Notes: generated by a model from the sequence alone, not told the origin. A stretch of DNA of 64,000 nucleotides from Methylomarinum vadi (GCF_000733935.1 NZ_JPON01000001.1:3918623-3982622), one strand, 5' to 3'. Positions 42,879-52,747 are shown, counted from the first letter of the stretch. Made by a program: numbers and translations.

Positions 42879-43157
42879 TCATTCCACTTGCAGGCGTTTT
42901 TTTTCCCGCTGGATGAAATACAAATTGCGTGAATAAATGAGCAATCCACTGGCTTGGCCGACGATAAAGACCGGGTCCATGCGATGTATTGCATAAATCA
43001 GCAGGGTGAGTCCGCCGGCGATGCTGAAGTACCAAAACGCGTGTGGGATGATGCTGCGTTTGGCCCGTTCGCTCTTCAACCATTGCACCAGAAAGCGGGC
43101 GGAAAAGAGGCCTTGCCCCAAGAACCCTATGGAAATCCAAATCATTTCTTCAGTCAT
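42879..43157 (-). CDS. LAB_N (lipid A biosynthesis N-terminal) domain protein
   Basis: A 92-residue membrane protein with three helices. IGFLGQGLFSARFLVQWLKSE followed by IPHAFWYFSIAGGLTLLIYA matches the LAB_N domain, which occurs alone next to ArnC-like glycosyltransferases (the Q-W-x-x-SE and P-x-x-FW-x-x-S motifs are clear; the first stretch is residues 11-31). It may help flip or hold lipid-linked sugar. Its start overlaps the end of the GT2 gene by 8 bp, so they are translated together. Confidence 0.9.
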   Translation of the reverse strand: MTEEMIWISIGFLGQGLFSARFLVQWLKSERAKRSIIPHAFWYFSIAGGLTLLIYAIHRMDPVFIVGQASGLLIYSRNLYFIQREKKRLQVE

Positions 43158-43884
43158 TGCCTATTACCTCTACCTCGGCGTTTTTCGCGCGGTGGTTTAA
43201 CCACATCACGCCGAGTAAATCGATGATCCCCGCTAGCAGGCGGTCTAGTGTGCCATACTTCGATTGGCCATTGGTGCGTCCACGGTGATTGACGCTTTCC
43301 GAGATGACCTGGCCGCCGTTGCGTATCATCAAAGCCGGCAAAAAACGGTGCATGTGATTGAAATAAGGCAACAATAAGAACTGGTCGCGCAGAAATAATT
43401 TCAATCCACAACCGGTATCGGGCGTGTTATCGTGTAGTAGCGTGGAACGGACGCTATTGGCGATTTTGGAGCTGATGCGCCGCCAGGCACTATCGTTACG
43501 TTGTTTGCGCCATCCGGCGATCATCCAAAGCGAGGGGTTTTCGCTGCGTTGCTGTTGGAAAACTTGCCACAAACGCGGAATGTCAGCGGGGTCGTTTTGG
43601 CCATCGCCGTCCAGCGTGGCGATAATGTTGTATCTGGCTGCCATGACGCCACTGTGGATTGCAGCGCTTTGGCCGCGGCTTTGCCGGTGACGCAACACCC
43701 GTAAATTGGTTATCCGTTGCGCCGCCTGTTGTAAAATTTGTGGACTTTGATCATTACTGCCGTCATCGATATAAATGATTTCATAGGTTGAGGATGGCCC
43801 CATTGCGTCGACGATTTCATGCAAAAGAGGTTCAATGTTCTCGGCTTCATTAAAAACCGGAACGACAACTGAGATTTCCAACAA
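43150..43884 (-). CDS. GT2 glycosyltransferase (ArnC/DPM1-like)
   Basis: A 244-residue enzyme lacking the C-terminal helices of ArnC. VVVPVFNEAENIEPLL, IIYIDDGSNDQSPQIL and ATLDGDGQNDPADIP (DxD-type metal site) are typical of enzymes that attach a sugar to undecaprenyl or dolichyl phosphate. The C-terminal part reads HRGRTNGQSKYGTLDR, a family signature. With LAB_N downstream and the ArnT-like enzyme convergent at 38800, it probably makes the sugar donor for lipid A. A -10-like TATAAATTATAT and GGAG stand upstream of its ATG. Confidence 0.9.
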   Translation of the reverse strand: MLEISVVVPVFNEAENIEPLLHEIVDAMGPSSTYEIIYIDDGSNDQSPQILQQAAQRITNLRVLRHRQSRGQSAAIHSGVMAARYNIIATLDGDGQNDPADIPRLWQVFQQQRSENPSLWMIAGWRKQRNDSAWRRISSKIANSVRSTLLHDNTPDTGCGLKLFLRDQFLLLPYFNHMHRFLPALMIRNGGQVISESVNHRGRTNGQSKYGTLDRLLAGIIDLLGVMWLNHRAKNAEVEVIGND

Positions 43885-44180
43885 TCATTCTCCAATATAA
43901 TTTATAGGCTTTAGGAACGGAATTACTGTCTGAAAAGAAGCAAGCTGTGCGAATAAGATAAGCCGCCAAAAATCGAAACTATTATAATATTTTAAGCTTT
44001 AATTTTCATTAAATGAGTAAAGGGTAATTAGGTCATTTCGACACTTGGTAAGACAGGAGAGAATAGAAGCGGGTTGATGTGAACCAAACTTAAAATTGGT
44101 AATCGTTTCTTGCTTGCCACGATAGTTAAGTTTATGTTACTCCTTTGTTCGGATTGGTGAGTTCGTTGAGGTGAATTGAA
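43885..44180. other. Divergent promoter region (296 bp)
   Basis: A+T-rich region between the divergent GT2 and PEBP genes, with TATAAT-like boxes on both strands. I looked for the TTAACC 11-bp repeat array of 34530 and did not find it here. Confidence 0.35.
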
Positions 44181-44753
44181 ATGAAAAACGTTAACTTATT
44201 GGCCTCGTGTCGGTTATTCGTGCTACTCTTTTGCGCTACTTTTTATCATTCGGTTGTCAACTCTGCCGAAGGAGTGTCCGCCATGCCCTTTACCCTAAGC
44301 GCTTCCGGTTTCGCTGATCGGGATGAGATTCCCCAACGCTTTACTTGCGACGGCGAGGATATTTCGCCTGCCTTGAACTGGTCCGGTGTGCCGGAAGGTG
44401 CACAAAGTTTGGTGTTGATTGTCGACGACCCCGATGCGCCCGACCCCGCCGCGCCGAAAATGACTTGGGTGCATTGGCTGTTGTATAACCTGCCGCCAAC
44501 TTCAACCGGCTTGCCAGAGGCGGTCGCTGCTGGCGATCTTCCCGCAGGTACTTTACAGGGCAGTAACGATTGGCGGCGCACCGGTTATGGCGGGCCTTGT
44601 CCACCCAAAGGTCGTCACCGTTATTTCCATAAGCTGTATGCATTGGATGTGGTGTTGCCCGATCTGAAGCGACCCAGCAAGGCCGAATTGGAAAAGGCCA
44701 TGCAAGGCCACATCATCGACCAGGTCCAGTTGATCGGCACCTACCAACGCTAA
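44181..44753 (+). CDS. YbhB/YbcL family (PEBP/Raf kinase inhibitor-like) protein
   Basis: A 190-residue protein with a signal peptide (MKNVNLLASCRLFVLLFCAT...) and a PEBP fold. Key motifs are IPQRFTCDGEDISPALNW, LIVDDPDAPDP and WVHWLLYNLPP, then YGGPCPPKGRHRYFHKLYAL (His and Asp residues of the anion pocket). Bacterial members have no settled function. It faces the slipin gene convergently, five bases apart. A second start, MPFTLSASGF (44284), would remove the signal. Confidence 0.9.
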   Translation: MKNVNLLASCRLFVLLFCATFYHSVVNSAEGVSAMPFTLSASGFADRDEIPQRFTCDGEDISPALNWSGVPEGAQSLVLIVDDPDAPDPAAPKMTWVHWLLYNLPPTSTGLPEAVAAGDLPAGTLQGSNDWRRTGYGGPCPPKGRHRYFHKLYALDVVLPDLKRPSKAELEKAMQGHIIDQVQLIGTYQR

Positions 44754-44758
44754 CACCC

Positions 44759-45496
44759 TTACTGTTTCAGTGTCTTCAATATATCCAAAGGGAAGACGAT
44801 AGTGGAGGATTTGTCGCCGGCGATTTCGGTCAGCGTTTGTAAATAACGCAGCTGAATCGCCTCGGGTTGTAACGCCAACATTTGCGCGGCCTGCAGCAGT
44901 TTTTCCGCCGCCTGCATTTCACCGTCGGCGTGGATCACTTTGGCGCGCCGCGTCCTTTCCGCTTCCGCCTGTTTGGCGATGGCCCTGATCATGCTTTCGT
45001 CGAGATCCACATGTTTGATTTCGACGTTCGAGACCTTGATGCCCCAGGCATCGGTTTGCTGGTCGAGATTGGTCTGGATGTCGATATTCAAACGGTCGCG
45101 TTCCGCCAGCATTTCGTCCAGTTCATGTTGCCCCAGCACCGAACGGAGCGTGGTTTGTGCCAGCTGGCTGGTTGCGTCATAAAAATTCTCCACCTGGATG
45201 ATCGCCTTGTCCGGTTCAATGACGCGGAAATAAACCACGGCGTTGACTTTGACCGATACGTTGTCGCGGGAAATGACGTCCTGTGTCGGCACATCCATGA
45301 CGATGGTGCGCAGATCGACCCGTTCCATTTGTTGAATCAACGGGATCACGATGATGAAGCCCGGCCCCTTGACCTTATAGTAACGACCGAGCATAAAGAT
45401 GACGCCGCGTTCGTATTCCCTGAGGATGCGAAAGGAACTGATCAACAAGACCAGCAAAACACTTAAAAAGATATAACCGAAATTTGCAAACATCAC
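44759..45496 (-). CDS. Slipin (stomatin-like SPFH protein)
   Basis: A 245-residue membrane-bound SPFH protein. One N-terminal helix (about 5-22) is followed by [41 protein letters not shown] and [18 protein letters not shown], all characteristic of prokaryotic slipins. These form ring-shaped scaffolds in the membrane. Its start overlaps the stop of the NfeD-type protease gene (ATGA), the usual pairing in bacteria and archaea. Confidence 0.93.
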   Translation of the reverse strand: MMFANFGYIFLSVLLVLLISSFRILREYERGVIFMLGRYYKVKGPGFIIVIPLIQQMERVDLRTIVMDVPTQDVISRDNVSVKVNAVVYFRVIEPDKAIIQVENFYDATSQLAQTTLRSVLGQHELDEMLAERDRLNIDIQTNLDQQTDAWGIKVSNVEIKHVDLDESMIRAIAKQAEAERTRRAKVIHADGEMQAAEKLLQAAQMLALQPEAIQLRYLQTLTEIAGDKSSTIVFPLDILKTLKQ

Positions 45497-46872
45497 TCTT
45501 CCTCCTCATGTGGTATCGGTTCGACGCGGAGCATCAAACCCTCGATGGCCGTGACTTTAACTTTCTCGTTTTTATGTAGTGGCCGGCTACATCGAGCTCG
45601 CCAATTTTCACTGTGAATCCGGATCATGCCGGTACCGCTGAAATCACTCAGCGCCTCGCCGACACAGCCCAGCATTTCTTCTTTGCCGCTAACGATCGGT
45701 CTATGCCGGGACTTGATCAGCAGACCGATGGCAATGATGAAAAAGGCCGCGCTGCTCAGGGCGAATCCGGCGATCAAACCCAGGTCGATACCGAACCCCG
45801 GCACCTCGGTGTCCATCAAAATGATCGAGCCGATGACGAAGGCGACCACGCCGCCCAGGCCGAGAATGCCGATACTGGGCACGAAAGCTTCGGCGATCAT
45901 CAAGCCGATTCCCAATAGAATCAGGGCCATGCCGGCATAGTTGATCGGCAATAACTGCAAGGCATAAAGGGCTAGTAGCAGACAAATTCCGCCTATCGTG
46001 CCGGGCACGATGCTACCCGGATTGGAGAATTCGAACACCAGTCCGTAGATACCGACCATCAGTAAGATATAAGCGATGCTCGGATTGGTGATGACGGCGA
46101 GAAATTCACTGCGCCAGTCGGGTTGAATTTTTTTGATGACGACTCGGGACGTATCGAATGTGATTTCCCGGTTATTTACCTTGACTTTTCTTCCCTGGAG
46201 TTGACGTAATAGGTCGTCGACGTCGTTTGCCAGGATGTCAATGACATTCAGTTTCAGCGCTTCTTCGGCGGAAAGACTGGCGGCTTCGCGCACCGCTTGT
46301 TCTGCCCATTGTTCATTGCGACCGCGCATTTTGGCCAAGCCGCGAATATAGGCGGCCGCGTCGTTGACCATTTTGTGCGACATCGGGTCGTCCAACGGTT
46401 TTTTGTTGCCTTCCTTGTTATTACCGTTCTCCTTGTCGTCGCCTAGACTGCCGAAACCGCCGATTTGCACCGGTGTGGCGGCCCCCAGATTGGTGGCCGG
46501 AGCCATCGCGGCGATGTGGCTGGCATACAGAATGTAAGTGCCGGCGCTGGCGGCGCGTGCGCCGCCAGGAGCGACATAACTGATCACAGGAATAGGGGAG
46601 GAAATTATTTGCTTGATGATTTGCCGCATCGAAACGTCCAAACCGCCCGGCGTATCCATTTGCAGCAAAACGGCCATGGCCTTGCCATCGATGGCTTTTT
46701 GCAGGTTACGTTCGAAATAATCGGCCGTCGCCGGTCCAATCACGTCGTGAATATCTAATTGAATAATGACCGCTTGCGTGGTCGTCTGATTCGATTCAGT
46801 TTCACCATGAACGGTTGCCGTGACAATCAACAGCATCAACAAGCCAAACCGAATATATCGTGTGAATAACAT
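45493..46872 (-). CDS. NfeD family membrane serine protease
   Basis: A 459-residue protein with a signal sequence ([20 protein letters not shown]), a ClpP-like protease domain ([18 protein letters not shown], then [13 protein letters not shown] with the catalytic serine at about 107; a lysine in [14 protein letters not shown] serves as base), four membrane helices and a C-terminal NfeD beta-barrel. The homologue PH1510-N cuts the C-terminus of its stomatin partner. A GTG at 46887 is an alternative start. A Gly/Asn/Lys-rich insert follows the serine region. Confidence 0.88.
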   Translation of the reverse strand: MLFTRYIRFGLLMLLIVTATVHGETESNQTTTQAVIIQLDIHDVIGPATADYFERNLQKAIDGKAMAVLLQMDTPGGLDVSMRQIIKQIISSPIPVISYVAPGGARAASAGTYILYASHIAAMAPATNLGAATPVQIGGFGSLGDDKENGNNKEGNKKPLDDPMSHKMVNDAAAYIRGLAKMRGRNEQWAEQAVREAASLSAEEALKLNVIDILANDVDDLLRQLQGRKVKVNNREITFDTSRVVIKKIQPDWRSEFLAVITNPSIAYILLMVGIYGLVFEFSNPGSIVPGTIGGICLLLALYALQLLPINYAGMALILLGIGLMIAEAFVPSIGILGLGGVVAFVIGSIILMDTEVPGFGIDLGLIAGFALSSAAFFIIAIGLLIKSRHRPIVSGKEEMLGCVGEALSDFSGTGMIRIHSENWRARCSRPLHKNEKVKVTAIEGLMLRVEPIPHEEEE

Positions 46873-47100
46873 AACCGTGTAATCCACTTCAATTGCGGTA
46901 GTTGCAGTTTACTCCCACAGACTAATAGCGGCAACGATTTCAGACCTAGCCCTGTATTGCGGGAGTAAACTTTCTGTTCTTGAAATCCGCTAGGAATAAA
47001 AAAACGTGAAGAATATCGCTAAATCAGTATGTTCTAATGATGTTTTATGAAAAGTAGTGTAACTTATTTGAATATTCTTAATCTGTTATGAGGAATGGTT

Positions 47101-47724
47101 ATGTCTAAGGTTCAATGGTCAATCGTTGGTTTACTAGTCGCATTGGTACTGTCTTTTGCAGCTGGTCCCGCCTACAGCGGACAAAAAAAGGCTGGCGGCA
47201 ATCAACCGTTGAGTGCCGCCGAAGCGGAGTCGCTACTGTTTATGCGGGAAGAGGAGAAAATGGCCAGGGATGTGTATTTAACGTTTTATCAATTCTGGCA
47301 GGATGAGGTATTCAACAATATTGCCGATTCCGAACAATCGCATATGGATGCGATCCAGTCGTTGTTGGAAAAATACGATTTGCCCGATCCGGTCATCGAT
47401 GGAATCGGCCTGTTTACCAATACCGATTTGCAACAATTATTCGACCAGTTGATTGAACGCGGCGACACATCCCGCATGGCGGCGCTTTACGTCGGCGCCT
47501 TGATCGAAGAGGTTGATATGCGCGACATACAGGAAGCCATCGACATGATGGATCATGAAGACATTATCACCGTCTATGAAAACCTCTTGAAAGGGTCGCG
47601 TAACCATTTAAGGGCCTTTGTCGGTAAGATCGAGGATGAAGGCTTGGTCTACGAGGCGCAAGTGCTGAGCCAAGAAGAAGTCGACGAGATCGTCGATTCG
47701 CCGATGGAAAGGGGAGGAAGGTAA
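47101..47724 (+). CDS. DUF2202 ferritin-like exported protein
   Basis: A 207-residue protein with a signal peptide (MSKVQWSIVGLLVALVLSFA) and a four-helix DUF2202 domain. LSAAEAESLLFMREEEKMARDVYLTF (in part), IADSEQSHMDAI and MMDHEDIITVYENLL put Glu/His residues in the E-x-x-H pattern of ferritin-like metal centres. The role is unknown; metal storage or oxidation is possible. GAGGA stands six bases before the ATG at 47101. Confidence 0.88.
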   Translation: MSKVQWSIVGLLVALVLSFAAGPAYSGQKKAGGNQPLSAAEAESLLFMREEEKMARDVYLTFYQFWQDEVFNNIADSEQSHMDAIQSLLEKYDLPDPVIDGIGLFTNTDLQQLFDQLIERGDTSRMAALYVGALIEEVDMRDIQEAIDMMDHEDIITVYENLLKGSRNHLRAFVGKIEDEGLVYEAQVLSQEEVDEIVDSPMERGGR

Positions 47725-47749
47725 GCGTCATTGTGAAAGCTTCTTGCAA

Positions 47750-47775
47750 GCCGGGCAATGAAGCCCGGCCTTTTT
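47750..47775 (+). terminator. Rho-independent terminator of the DUF2202 gene
   Basis: GCCGGGC pairs with GCCCGGC (6-base loop) and is followed by CTTTTT. It lies 26 bp after the stop codon. Confidence 0.85.
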
Positions 47776-47811
47776 GAGTGGCAGCTTTCAGCGACCCTGG
47801 TCGGTCTTGCA

Positions 47812-50800
47812 TTAGTGAAGGGCATCTCTGGGGCAATCCTCGCTAGATTGTCCTTCGAGGTATTGGATAAAAGCCGCATAATCCAGGGCTTTGCTGAATA
47901 TGAATCCTTGGGCCAATGAACAGCCGTGTTCCAATAGAAAGCGACATTGTTCCTGGCTTTCCACCCCTTCCGCGATGATGTCGAGGCCAAGCGCCTTGGC
48001 CATTTCGATGATGGCGATCGTGAGTGTGCGATTCTCATTGGTTTCGTCGATCAGCGAAGGCATGAACGAGCGGTCAATCTTTAGAATGTCGATGGGAAAA
48101 CGTTTCAGATAGCTCAAGCTGGAATAGCCTATGCCGAAATCGTCGATCGCTATCTTATGTCTCATGTTCTTGATAGCGTTGAGTTGTTTGATGATCGAGT
48201 TTTGATTATGCAGTAACAGTGACTCGGTGATTTCGATTTCGATAAGGTCGGCCGGTATTGCAAACTCTTCCCGTTTTTTCGCCAATATTTTGGAAAAATC
48301 GTCCCGCAGGAACTGCACTGGGGAAACATTGATCGCGATCGGAAATTGCCATCCTTTGTCTCTTAGGGATTCCAACAGGCAACAGGTTTCCTCGATGATC
48401 CATTCGCCGATCGGAATGATTTGGCCGGATTCTTCGGCGATATCGATAAAGTCATCCGGCATCAGCAAACCCTGTTGCGGATGTTGCCAACGAATCAAGG
48501 CTTCTGCGCCGATTAAGCGATTGCGACCGATGTCGATTTTGGGTTGCAGATGTAGTTCTAACTCGTTGTTTTTGGTTGCATTAAAAAGCGAATCGCGGAT
48601 TTCCGTTTTATGCCTTAATTGCTCGTTCAATTCCAATTTAAAGAATTCAAAGTTCGCACGGCCGTTTTTCTTGGCCTGATACATGGCGATATCGGCGTTT
48701 TTTATCAGCGTTTCCAAGGTGTCTCCGTCATCGGGAAAACAAGTGATACCGATCGAGCAACTGATGCGTAACTTATTGCCATCGACCTGGAAAGGGCAGG
48801 CGATTTCATTGGCCAGCTTTTTCGCTATTTCCGCGACATTCGATTTTGTATGCGGTTCCGCCAACAACACGGCAAATTCATCCCCGCCGAGGCGAGCCAC
48901 CAGATCGGATTTTCGTAAGCAGTGCTTCATGCGCTTGGCGACTTGCTGCAGCAGTTTGTCGCCTGAGTCGTGGCCGAGGGTATCGTTGACGTCCTTGAAA
49001 TGGTCGAGATCGATTAATAAAACGGCAAATAAACGCTGGTTACGTTTTGCCAGCAACAACCATTGCGATAAACGCTCGTAGAATTGCGAGCGGTTGGACA
49101 AACCGGTCAGGGAGTCGTTGTAAGCGAGAAAATTGATGCGACGTTCTTTTTTCTTACGCAGCGTTATGTCCTGGAAATTGGCGATGAAATATTGCATAAC
49201 GCCTTTCTCGTCCTTGACGGCATTGATACTCAACCACTCGAGGTAAATTTCCCCATTCTTGCGCCGGTTCCAGATTTCACCGCTCCATTGCTGCTGCTTA
49301 ATTAAGCTGTTCCACATTCGTTTGTAAAATCCAGGTCCATGGCGGCCGGAACTGAGGACTCTTGGCGTGCGGCCGATGACCTCGACTTCCGCATAGCCGG
49401 TAATGTCGGTAAATGCTTCATTGACGGTCAAGATTTTCATCTGTCCGTCGGTGATGAGCATCGCGTTGTCCGAATATTGGAATGCCAGGCCGGAGAGTAG
49501 TTGTTTTTGTAACGAGTTGTTCTCTATTAACGTATTTTTCAATTTGTCTAGCACATAATTGTATTTATCCTGTCGGTTGATGACGGAATCGATACGGTAG
49601 CTGAGTAACTCTGACATCTGTTTGATTTTATTTTCCTGCAAATCAAAGATTACGATCGGTGTGGTCAGACTGTTTTTCCGGAAGATTTTGATCAAGGCCA
49701 TGCCCTCCGGACGCGCCAGATCGATATCCAGCAGGATAAGGTCCGGTTTGAATTCATTGAATAAACAAACGGCTTCGGGATGAGAATGGGTATAGAACAA
49801 ATGACCGACGCGGCGTTTCAAATAGGCGCTAAAGACCGACTTGCTCTTATCTTCATCCTGAATGAAGAGAATTTTTGCTTCGGACAATATATTGGTTGGT
49901 TCATCCTTTTCGAACTGCGGGGTTGCTAGCTCGGAATATTTCGCTTCCGGGGCCAGCGCAAGATCCAACATGGTGATATCGTCTTTGTTGCGTTCTATGC
50001 CATCGCTCAGCTGTGTCAACAATTCATCGAAACGGAATTGATTATTGATGGCGCTTAATTGTTCTTCGATATAATCCTGGCCTAGCGATTTACCGTGATC
50101 ATTCTCAAGGTCGACCAGGCCATCAGTATAGCAATACAAATTACAGAGTTGCTTGATGTCGAATTCCTCTACTTGCGGATGAAACTTGACCGCAGGCAGG
50201 ATGCCCAGCGGTATTTCACTGGAATCGAACTTCGCCAACAGCTTTCCGTTCTGGTCGATCAGCAAGGCGGCCGGATTGCCGCAGTTGATGACTTGCAATT
50301 TGTTTTGAATGCGGTTGAAACAGACTAACGTAATCGTGACGAAAAAATCGTTTAGCTTCAGTTTATAGATTTCTTCATTCAATTCGCTGGCGATGAATTG
50401 GATCGCCATTTTTTTTCTGGCCAGCTCGGTAAAGCGCGAGGGAACAAACAAGGCGGGCATCGCCGCATCGACGCCGTGTCCCGCCGAATCGGCCAAAAAT
50501 AGATAATGCAGGCCGTTCGAATCATTGTATTCGGAGAACAAGTCACCGCTCACGGAGCCGGCCGGTTTGGAAAAATATTTCACATTGTTACTCAAATCAC
50601 GGATCGGCGTGAGCAGGCGGCGGGCCCGGTTTTCGATGTGTTGCAAATAGTGTTGTGATTGGCTGTATAGCTGACTGAGTTCATGCAACTGCTGCTCGAT
50701 CCTCATGATTTTGGCGCTTTCCTTACGCACTTCGCTAATGTTTTTCATTAAATCATGCATGCGTACCGGTTTGGGTAGGACCATGTCTATGCCTAGCTCG

Positions 50801-51105
50801 AATGCCTGCAGCAGGCTTTCTTTATCGGCATAGGCGGAAACCAGAATAAACGGGACATCGACGTTTTTGGCTAAAATCCTTTTGTACAGTGATAATCCGT
50901 TGCCTTGCCCCAGGCATAAATCGGAGACGACGACGTCGGGCCGATTATTGTCAAACTGGATTAGCGCTTCCTCTTCGTTACTGGTCAAGATCGTTTCGAA
51001 TTTTTGCCGCATTAGATAGCGTCCCATGACCTCCAGCGTATCGGTTTCGTCATCGACCAGCAGAATTTTCATGGCATGGGGTTTCGTATTGTTTTGATTA
51101 GACAT
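47812..51105 (-). CDS. REC-SpoIIE phosphatase-REC-PAS-GGDEF-EAL output protein
   Basis: A 1097-residue cytoplasmic protein. REC1 (about 12-130) has phospho-acceptor D62. A PP2C/SpoIIE-type phosphatase (about 190-400) keeps its aspartates in SGDLF, ADSAGHGVDAAMPAL, YTDGLVD and DDITML. REC2 (about 420-540) keeps LLDIDL but lacks the usual Lys-Pro. A PAS domain follows. The GGDEF domain is intact (LVARLGGDEFAV, about 738) with an I-site RKSD five residues earlier, and the EAL domain is intact (EALIRW, NVSP, EITES, IDDFGIGYSS, LKID, AEGVE). Two different outputs, protein dephosphorylation and c-di-GMP turnover, are joined in one chain. Its ATG is one base after the stop of the ethylene-receptor-like kinase, its likely phosphodonor. 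Confidence 0.88.
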   Translation of the reverse strand: MSNQNNTKPHAMKILLVDDETDTLEVMGRYLMRQKFETILTSNEEEALIQFDNNRPDVVVSDLCLGQGNGLSLYKRILAKNVDVPFILVSAYADKESLLQAFELGIDMVLPKPVRMHDLMKNISEVRKESAKIMRIEQQLHELSQLYSQSQHYLQHIENRARRLLTPIRDLSNNVKYFSKPAGSVSGDLFSEYNDSNGLHYLFLADSAGHGVDAAMPALFVPSRFTELARKKMAIQFIASELNEEIYKLKLNDFFVTITLVCFNRIQNKLQVINCGNPAALLIDQNGKLLAKFDSSEIPLGILPAVKFHPQVEEFDIKQLCNLYCYTDGLVDLENDHGKSLGQDYIEEQLSAINNQFRFDELLTQLSDGIERNKDDITMLDLALAPEAKYSELATPQFEKDEPTNILSEAKILFIQDEDKSKSVFSAYLKRRVGHLFYTHSHPEAVCLFNEFKPDLILLDIDLARPEGMALIKIFRKNSLTTPIVIFDLQENKIKQMSELLSYRIDSVINRQDKYNYVLDKLKNTLIENNSLQKQLLSGLAFQYSDNAMLITDGQMKILTVNEAFTDITGYAEVEVIGRTPRVLSSGRHGPGFYKRMWNSLIKQQQWSGEIWNRRKNGEIYLEWLSINAVKDEKGVMQYFIANFQDITLRKKKERRINFLAYNDSLTGLSNRSQFYERLSQWLLLAKRNQRLFAVLLIDLDHFKDVNDTLGHDSGDKLLQQVAKRMKHCLRKSDLVARLGGDEFAVLLAEPHTKSNVAEIAKKLANEIACPFQVDGNKLRISCSIGITCFPDDGDTLETLIKNADIAMYQAKKNGRANFEFFKLELNEQLRHKTEIRDSLFNATKNNELELHLQPKIDIGRNRLIGAEALIRWQHPQQGLLMPDDFIDIAEESGQIIPIGEWIIEETCCLLESLRDKGWQFPIAINVSPVQFLRDDFSKILAKKREEFAIPADLIEIEITESLLLHNQNSIIKQLNAIKNMRHKIAIDDFGIGYSSLSYLKRFPIDILKIDRSFMPSLIDETNENRTLTIAIIEMAKALGLDIIAEGVESQEQCRFLLEHGCSLAQGFIFSKALDYAAFIQYLEGQSSEDCPRDALH

Positions 51106-51106
51106 T

Positions 51107-52747
51107 TTATACGATCCTATTCGGCAGGGTAATCGTGGCTTTGGTGCCTTGGTCATGATTTTCCAAGGTAATACTGCCTTCCAGGCTTTGTTCGACCAGT
51201 TGTTTGACCATGTACAAACCGATGCCGCGGCCGCTGTTTTTACTGGAAAAAAACGGATCGAAGATCTTGTTTTTTATAGCAGGGGCAATGCCGCCGCCGC
51301 TATCGGTAATTTCGATCACGGCTTGCTCGGCAATGGCGGATAACGTGATATGGATTTTCTTGTCCAAACGATCGTTATCCAAAATGGCGTCCCGGGCATT
51401 GGCGACGAGATTCTGCAAAACCTGGCTCAGTTCGTCCGGCGAGCCATAGGCGTAAGTTTGGATTCGGGCCTCAACCGACAGCGAGATGCCTTTACTGGTC
51501 AGGTAATCCTGGATCAGTTCGACGGTGTCGTTGATGACGTCGACAACCGGAAAATAGGTCTTATTGATTTTGCCGCCCAAGCGCGATTGAAACAAATCGA
51601 TAGTTGAAGACATGCGTTCGATCTTCTGCAGTGCCTTGTTGATAGACTGGCTCAAATAATCTCCGTCCAATTCATCATGCCGATAAGCGTCTTGAATATC
51701 TTCCAGAATCAGACCCAAGGAATTGAGCGGTTGGCGCCATTGATGAGCGATATTGGCAACCATTTCACCCATCGCAGCAAAGCGGGCTTGGCTGGCGATC
51801 ACTTTTTCCTGTTTCAAGTTTTCGGCGATGGCTTGTTTGACTCTTCGATCCAGTTGCTTATTCATGACCCGGACTTGCTTTTGTTGTAAATAATCCTGAT
51901 GCGCGTCATGGACGAAGCCGACGATCTGTAAAATCTCTTGTTTGAATTTGACCGGTGCGATGCTGATACATGCCCAACGCCAACCGCTCTCGAGATGCCG
52001 AATGCGGCATTTAATATGGCTCGGGGTCTGCTGGGTTAATGCCTTGGAGATAGCACGGATCAATTTAAAATGATCACGTTTATGAATCTTTTGCAGACAG
52101 GATTGGTGGTCGTACAGTTCCGAGGGCGAGTAACCGAGTAGTTGTCTGATGTAATCGGAAACGAAGGTGATTTGCCGGTTTTCATCCATGCTCCAGATCA
52201 CGGCATGCACATGATGGATAATGGTGCTCAATCGCTTTTGGCTTTCATTCAACAGTTCATTGGCTTGGTTGAGCTGATGAGTTCGTTCGTTGACTCGTTG
52301 TTCCAGTCGACTCTGGCTCTTGCGAAGATCCTGTTCGGTTTGGATGCGAAGCGTGATTTCATCGTTCAGATTCCGATTGAGGTCGGTCAGTTGCGCTGGG
52401 CTGGGAATGCTTAAAATCTGTGGCATCTGTTTCCATAGGGCGAATGCCGTGACGATGGAAATGACGGCGGTGATGCCGTCGATGACGATTTGCAATCTGT
52501 AGTTGGGTTGCCAAAGGGATAAAATATGAAGAATGTGGGAAGAGCCGCAGGCCAGGATAAACAGGCCGAATAATATAAAGATCCAAGGAAAATATAAATC
52601 CTTGCGCGCCTTGACATAATGGAGCAAGGCCAGGGGGATGGAGAAATAGGCCAGGGCGATCAGGCCGTTAAAAATGGTGTACAGCCAAATCAATTCATCT
52701 TGCCAATTTAGACAATAACCATGGGGTAGGAAGTTGTCATCGAACAT
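51107..52747 (-). CDS. Histidine kinase with ethylene-receptor-like membrane domain
   Basis: A 546-residue kinase. Its first 120 residues resemble the ethylene-binding domain of plant ETR1 and cyanobacterial Etr1: three helices with ALAYFSIPLALLHYV (Y34, I37, P38 match ETR1 Y32, I35, P36) and ILACGSSHIL (C67 and H71 match the copper ligands C65 and H69). The position of ETR1 D25 is Asn (N27), which may alter binding. A PAS domain (about 175-290), coiled coil, H box (ANIAHQWRQPLNSL, His about 334), N box (QNLVANARDAI) and GRGIGLYMV follow. The start overlaps the small gene upstream by 11 bp. The ligand could be ethylene or another small molecule. Confidence 0.85.
   Translation of the reverse strand: MFDDNFLPHGYCLNWQDELIWLYTIFNGLIALAYFSIPLALLHYVKARKDLYFPWIFILFGLFILACGSSHILHILSLWQPNYRLQIVIDGITAVISIVTAFALWKQMPQILSIPSPAQLTDLNRNLNDEITLRIQTEQDLRKSQSRLEQRVNERTHQLNQANELLNESQKRLSTIIHHVHAVIWSMDENRQITFVSDYIRQLLGYSPSELYDHQSCLQKIHKRDHFKLIRAISKALTQQTPSHIKCRIRHLESGWRWACISIAPVKFKQEILQIVGFVHDAHQDYLQQKQVRVMNKQLDRRVKQAIAENLKQEKVIASQARFAAMGEMVANIAHQWRQPLNSLGLILEDIQDAYRHDELDGDYLSQSINKALQKIERMSSTIDLFQSRLGGKINKTYFPVVDVINDTVELIQDYLTSKGISLSVEARIQTYAYGSPDELSQVLQNLVANARDAILDNDRLDKKIHITLSAIAEQAVIEITDSGGGIAPAIKNKIFDPFFSSKNSGRGIGLYMVKQLVEQSLEGSITLENHDQGTKATITLPNRIV

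Noticed and set aside
43885-44180. A second TTAACC 11-bp repeat array ahead of the GT2/LAB_N genes
   Set aside because: The region was read on both strands and contains no pair of the hexamers at 11-bp spacing.
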